Below, one piece after another: positions 61,151-64,000 of a stretch of DNA of 64,000 bases (position 1 is its first letter; every line of letters begins with the position of its first letter). The DNA comes from Streptomyces sp. NBC_01591. GTDB lineage: Bacteria > Actinomycetota > Actinomycetes > Streptomycetales > Streptomycetaceae. The notes beneath the pieces are model-generated. The model did no database searches, was not told where the DNA came from, and saw only the letters and a program-made list of their open reading frames with translations. Both the position numbers and the translations under genes were made by a program. The stretch is taken from NCBI RefSeq assembly GCF_035918155.1, contig NZ_CP109327.1, positions 682,001 to 746,000 on the forward strand. The letters are read 5' to 3'.

Positions 61151-62296
61151 TCACTGCCCGCCGTAGGTCGAAGGCGCCGCTGCGTTCGCAGCGGCCAGGG
61201 CGATCATGCGGTGCATGGCTGCCGCCGGAATCGATGGGTTGTGGGCGGCGTCCTCGGCGCTGTGCTCATCGAGGAGCAAGGAGATCAGGACTTCCGGCGG
61301 CAGGGCCGGGTTCTGCCAGGCCGAGCGCTGGACGCGGTGGTCGGCATCGCCCGCCAGTCTGGCAGCGGATTCGGGGGAAAGGCGCAGGTCACCGGCGGCG
61401 CTGCTGCGCACTTCGGCGTCGGGGTCGCGGCTGAACCGTTCGACGAGGGCGGGGCACGATGCGGGGTCGTCGAGCGCCAGAAGGCGAATACGGGGCTCTG
61501 GGTCATCGGCGAAGCGGAGGAGGTCATGACGGGGAAAGTTCGGGTGGTTGCGAGGACGCCCCGGAAACGAGAAGCTGCCGGACCACCAGCTCCACACTTC
61601 CAGGAGCAGGCTCGCCGGGGCGTCCTCACAGGACTCGGTGAGGAAGAGGCGCACGATGCGGTCCTCGTCGCGGGCAAGGAGCTCCACGACGTCCGGCGGA
61701 AGGTGCGGAGCGCGGGCCACACTGCGTCGGATCCGAAGGTTCGGCGACACGGCGAGCCGGCGCATCGCGTCAGTGTCTGCATGGAGGGCGGCAATCCACC
61801 ACACCGCGTACGTACGGTCATCGGCGGTGATATCAGGAACGGTGGCCGCCATCGCCGCGATCTCGGCCGGGCTCGAAGGCGGTCGGGACTCGGAGTCCGG
61901 CGCCCGCTCGATACCGACTCGTGCCCCGGTCTCCTGATAAGCGGCCTGCTCCGCTGCCAGCTCCGCCAGAGCCTTGCGGAACGGCGAATCCGGGGTGGCG
62001 GAGAGGAGCCGGCTCCACTGCATGGGCGAGAGTCTTCCTGATTCCGCTGCAATGCCGCGGACTGCTCTCGCGGGGTGGACGACCGCCGCGTCCAGGACAC
62101 CGGCCGGAAGGTCATCGCGGTACAGGAAGTGCACGAAGGGCTTCGTCCTCGCGTCGAAGAGGCTGATCAGCACCTCCGCCGACGCGGCCCGGTTGGAGCC
62201 CAGGCCGCGCAACCACGCATGGGAGATGCGCTCGCAGGGACGAAAGCCCTCGGGCAGCGCGGCCCAGGCACTCAGGTCGGCATCGGTCTCGGTCAT
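61151..62296 (-). CDS. HEAT/leucine-rich-variant repeat protein
   Basis: A 381-residue protein made of LRV/HEAT-like repeats: LLSATPDSPFRKALAELAAE, VSPNLRIRRSVARAPHLPPD, ADDPEPRIRLLALDDPASCP, RDPDAEVRSSAAGDLRLSPE, AGDADHRVQRSAWQNPALPP. These D-P/x-R-x-x-A-x-x-P patterns form protein-binding solenoids. First gene of the operon with the S1-domain protein; probably a scaffold. Start ATG at 62294-62296. Confidence 0.85.
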   Translation of the reverse strand: MTETDADLSAWAALPEGFRPCERISHAWLRGLGSNRAASAEVLISLFDARTKPFVHFLYRDDLPAGVLDAAVVHPARAVRGIAAESGRLSPMQWSRLLSATPDSPFRKALAELAAEQAAYQETGARVGIERAPDSESRPPSSPAEIAAMAATVPDITADDRTYAVWWIAALHADTDAMRRLAVSPNLRIRRSVARAPHLPPDVVELLARDEDRIVRLFLTESCEDAPASLLLEVWSWWSGSFSFPGRPRNHPNFPRHDLLRFADDPEPRIRLLALDDPASCPALVERFSRDPDAEVRSSAAGDLRLSPESAARLAGDADHRVQRSAWQNPALPPEVLISLLLDEHSAEDAAHNPSIPAAAMHRMIALAAANAAAPSTYGGQ

Positions 62297-62363
62297 CTAT
62301 CGATTGAACAGGTAAGGAGTCGGAAGGATCAAGGCGTCATCGCATCCTCACCTTGAGGGCTTG

Positions 62364-63632
62364 TCAATCGGCGTCAGTGGCCTCGTCGAAGAAGCGGACG
62401 ATGCGCGGAAGGGCCCGCCTCACCGAGTTGTTGTGGTCGTAGTCGCCGACATCGGTGAGCCGGTGGTCGGCGCCGTTGTCCGTCAGCTGTTGCGCGCAGT
62501 ATTCGGAGTGGGAGTCATCGACGTCCTTGTCGCCGCGGGCGTGGAAGAGACTCACGGGAACGTTCGGCTTCCAGTCGCACGTGGTGTCCAGCGCGTGCAG
62601 TCGGCGCTTGAGGACACCGCTTGGCGTACGGATCTTGTCGAGGAAGTCCTCGGTGAACAGGTCCTTGGAAGCGGGCGACAGCGCACCGGCGATCTGCTCG
62701 GTCGTGTGATCACCGTCGAACAGCTCCTCCACGATCTGGTCGTAAGGCGCGCGGAAGGCTTCGCTCGGCGAGCCGTAGAGGCCGTAGGTCTTGTTCCAGG
62801 CGGTGGCGAAGTAGGCGAGATAGAGCCCGGACTTGTCGATCTTGTCGTCCGCCGCGTCCGCCTCGAACGCGGACAGATGGAACGGGCCGGCGACCGGGGC
62901 GAGCGCTCCGAGCCGGAAGTACCGGTCGGCGCCCTCCTTCTGGAGGGCCCGGCCGACCAGCATGGCCGCAGGCCCTCCCTGCGAGAACCCGCTGACCTGG
63001 ACCGTACGCTCGAGCTCCCGGCCGTCTCGGTGGGCGAAGGTACGGGCCGCGCGCAGCGCGTCGACGGCGGCGGCGACGGTGGCCCGTGGGTCGCCGTAGG
63101 GATGGAAGCCCTCGCCCGCGCCGAGGCCCACGTAGTCGGGGGCCGAGACCGCGCGTCCGGTCGATGCGAACAAGTACGCGGCGAGTCGGTCGCCGGAGGC
63201 AGGATCCTCCGAGGCGACGTCCTTGCGGTAGGCGATGGTGCCGTGCAGCCAGGAGACGGTCGACAGACGCCGGCCGGCGGTCTTGGGTAACACGATGAGC
63301 TGGCTCGCGATGGTGGGATCACCCGCGCTGTTCGTGGTGCGATAGACGACCTGGTATGCCGTCACTCCGTAACGGACCTGGGAGGAGTCGATCTTTCCTT
63401 GCAGTTCCGAGGCGATCTGTTGTGCCGTCAGATCGGCGACCTGGCGCGAGGAGACAACGGCTCCGCCCTGTGCCTGCCGGGCAGGGGTGTCGGCGATCGA
63501 GGCCTGCGAGGTCGGAGCCGGTCGGGTCTGGCTGTCGACGGCCGAGGCCGAGACCGGCGCGGTCAGAACCGCCCCGCTGCCGAGGACGGCCGCACCGACC
63601 AGCAACCGGATATGGAAGCGCTGTGAAGTCAT
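62364..63632 (-). CDS. Secreted lipase/alpha-beta hydrolase
   Basis: A 422-residue exported protein. Signal peptide about residues 1-31 (FHIRLLVGAAVLGSGAVLTA, ASA-type cleavage). The core has VSWLHGTIAYRKDVASEDPA, VSAPDYVGLGAGEGFHPYGD, nucleophile elbow VSGFSQGGPAAMLVG and C-terminal VPVSLFHARGDKDVDDSHSE, then DVGDYDHNNSVRRAL with the candidate His. Resembles the secretory lipase/LIP family. ATG 63630 has AGGA seven bases upstream. Confidence 0.92.
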   Translation of the reverse strand: MTSQRFHIRLLVGAAVLGSGAVLTAPVSASAVDSQTRPAPTSQASIADTPARQAQGGAVVSSRQVADLTAQQIASELQGKIDSSQVRYGVTAYQVVYRTTNSAGDPTIASQLIVLPKTAGRRLSTVSWLHGTIAYRKDVASEDPASGDRLAAYLFASTGRAVSAPDYVGLGAGEGFHPYGDPRATVAAAVDALRAARTFAHRDGRELERTVQVSGFSQGGPAAMLVGRALQKEGADRYFRLGALAPVAGPFHLSAFEADAADDKIDKSGLYLAYFATAWNKTYGLYGSPSEAFRAPYDQIVEELFDGDHTTEQIAGALSPASKDLFTEDFLDKIRTPSGVLKRRLHALDTTCDWKPNVPVSLFHARGDKDVDDSHSEYCAQQLTDNGADHRLTDVGDYDHNNSVRRALPRIVRFFDEATDAD

Positions 63633-63824
63633 GTATGGATCCTGCCCGCTGACAGTTCCACAGGGACATGGGGCCACCTGCCCGCCCGATGTAGGGCCGG
63701 CCCTACAGGGTTCCCCTAGGAGTGGGCTTGAGTTCTAGCAGTCCTTGCTCCAGGACAGGCGCGCAGTGATCATGGAGGCTCCATGGGCTGAGCTGTACGG
63801 CTTGCGTTCGTTTCGCACCGCGCC

Positions 63825-63844
63825 GCCAGCCAGCCAGCCAGCCA
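63825..63844. repeat. (GCCA)5 tetranucleotide repeat
   Basis: Five consecutive GCCA units at 63825-63844, 28 bp before the last gene's start, in the upstream region of the DHFR-like gene. Confidence 0.85.
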
Positions 63845-63872
63845 CTGTCAATCGATCAACGGAAGGTCGTCC

Positions 63873-64000
63873 GTGCGCAAGCTCGTGTACTACATCGCGT
63901 CCACTCTCGACGGTTTCATCGCGGGACCGGACGGTTCCGACCCCACCGGTCCGGACGGCTTCTGGCCGATCCCCGAGGACTACATTCAGCACCTCATCAC
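63873..64000 (+). CDS. DHFR-fold (RibD C-terminal) protein, cut by window edge
   Basis: GTG 63873 has GGAAGG upstream and opens a frame reading VRKLVYYIASTLDGFIAGPD, GSDPTGPDGFWPIPEDY to the end of the window. The N-terminal strand and S-x-DGF-IAGPDG loop are typical of DHFR-like reductases. Second of this family in the window; only ~42 residues are visible. Confidence 0.85.
   Translation, partial: MRKLVYYIASTLDGFIAGPDGSDPTGPDGFWPIPEDYIQHLI

Noticed and set aside
59374..61434. 686-codon open frame on the plus strand
   Set aside because: Antisense to the S1-domain gene; no motif and improbable composition.

Overview
The window looks like a chromosomal segment of a Streptomyces or close relative, probably from an accessory or arm-type region. 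The reasons are the very high GC with strong third-position bias, GTG starts, GGAGG-type ribosome sites, DmdR-type iron-box and ECF-sigma signatures, and actinobacterial families (DrrAB exporter, ECF41/ECF42 sigma factors, IS110/IS5 elements, MmyB regulators). Gene order is a patchwork. Short intact operons alternate with an unusually dense set of remnants: truncated, frameshifted, internally deleted or inverted genes. No phage, CRISPR array, rRNA or large biosynthetic cluster is visible.

Layout: 1-4.3 kb holds a truncated kinase-like gene, a DrrB/DrrA-type ABC exporter, a DUF4097 protein and a ribbon-helix-helix protein preceded by repeated operator-like motifs. 4.8-8.7 kb is a gene graveyard (HxlR regulator and F420/NADP oxidoreductase with both 5' ends lost, aminotransferase pieces, a broken LuxR-type response regulator) around an intact SUKH-like gene. 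8.7-13 kb is mostly intact (metallo-hydrolase, thioesterase, LysE/Lrp pair, DinB, Nudix). 13.4-18 kb has a tRNA-like element, a carotenoid-oxygenase remnant, an IS5 remnant, an ECF sigma factor with a small membrane partner, and an iron box in front of a broken chimeric ORF. 18-24.8 kb has a LysR/EamA divergent pair, PhzF, an ABM-domain protein, and a divergent ECF41 sigma / AhpD-like pair. 24.9-27.1 kb is an IS110-family element lying inside an IS5-family remnant.

27-34.7 kb includes an F420 reductase, a secreted S33 peptidase, and a compact radical-SAM/SPASM maturase with an overlapping 49-codon ORF ending in Ile-Phe-Gly-Trp-Asp-Tyr. I read the latter two as a two-gene cyclophane (triceptide-type) RiPP cassette, the most interesting item in the window. 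Nicotinamidase and three poorly known genes follow. 34.7-37 kb is a three-way scrap heap (MFS, alcohol dehydrogenase, MmyB regulator). 37-42.6 kb has a methyltransferase with a 13-bp x5 repeat upstream, an ECF42 sigma/YCII pair, a collapsed DHA2 transporter, a second AhpD-like gene, and a succinate-dehydrogenase flavoprotein remnant with an inverted internal segment. 42.8-50.4 kb contains an NAD(P)-binding COE-type protein, frameshifted YceI, aminoglycoside-phosphotransferase-like kinase, degenerate ECF41 sigma, cupin, a winged-helix coiled-coil protein, a type-II NADH dehydrogenase pseudogene and a methyltransferase. 50.7-64 kb has a two-component system divergent from an ABC-2-like membrane protein, another methyltransferase, an ArsR-SRPBCC/DHFR-like operon with a double palindromic operator, a second APH-like kinase, an S1-domain/HEAT-like operon, a secreted lipase, and the start of another DHFR-like gene at the right edge.

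Functional themes are stress and small-molecule sensing (four ECF sigma genes, one two-component system, HxlR/ArsR/LysR/Lrp/MmyB regulators), redox and flavin/F420 enzymes, transporters, and small-molecule methyltransferases or kinases. All functional statements come from reading translated sequence and remembered family motifs; nothing was searched. Some one-base frameshifts could be sequencing errors rather than biology.
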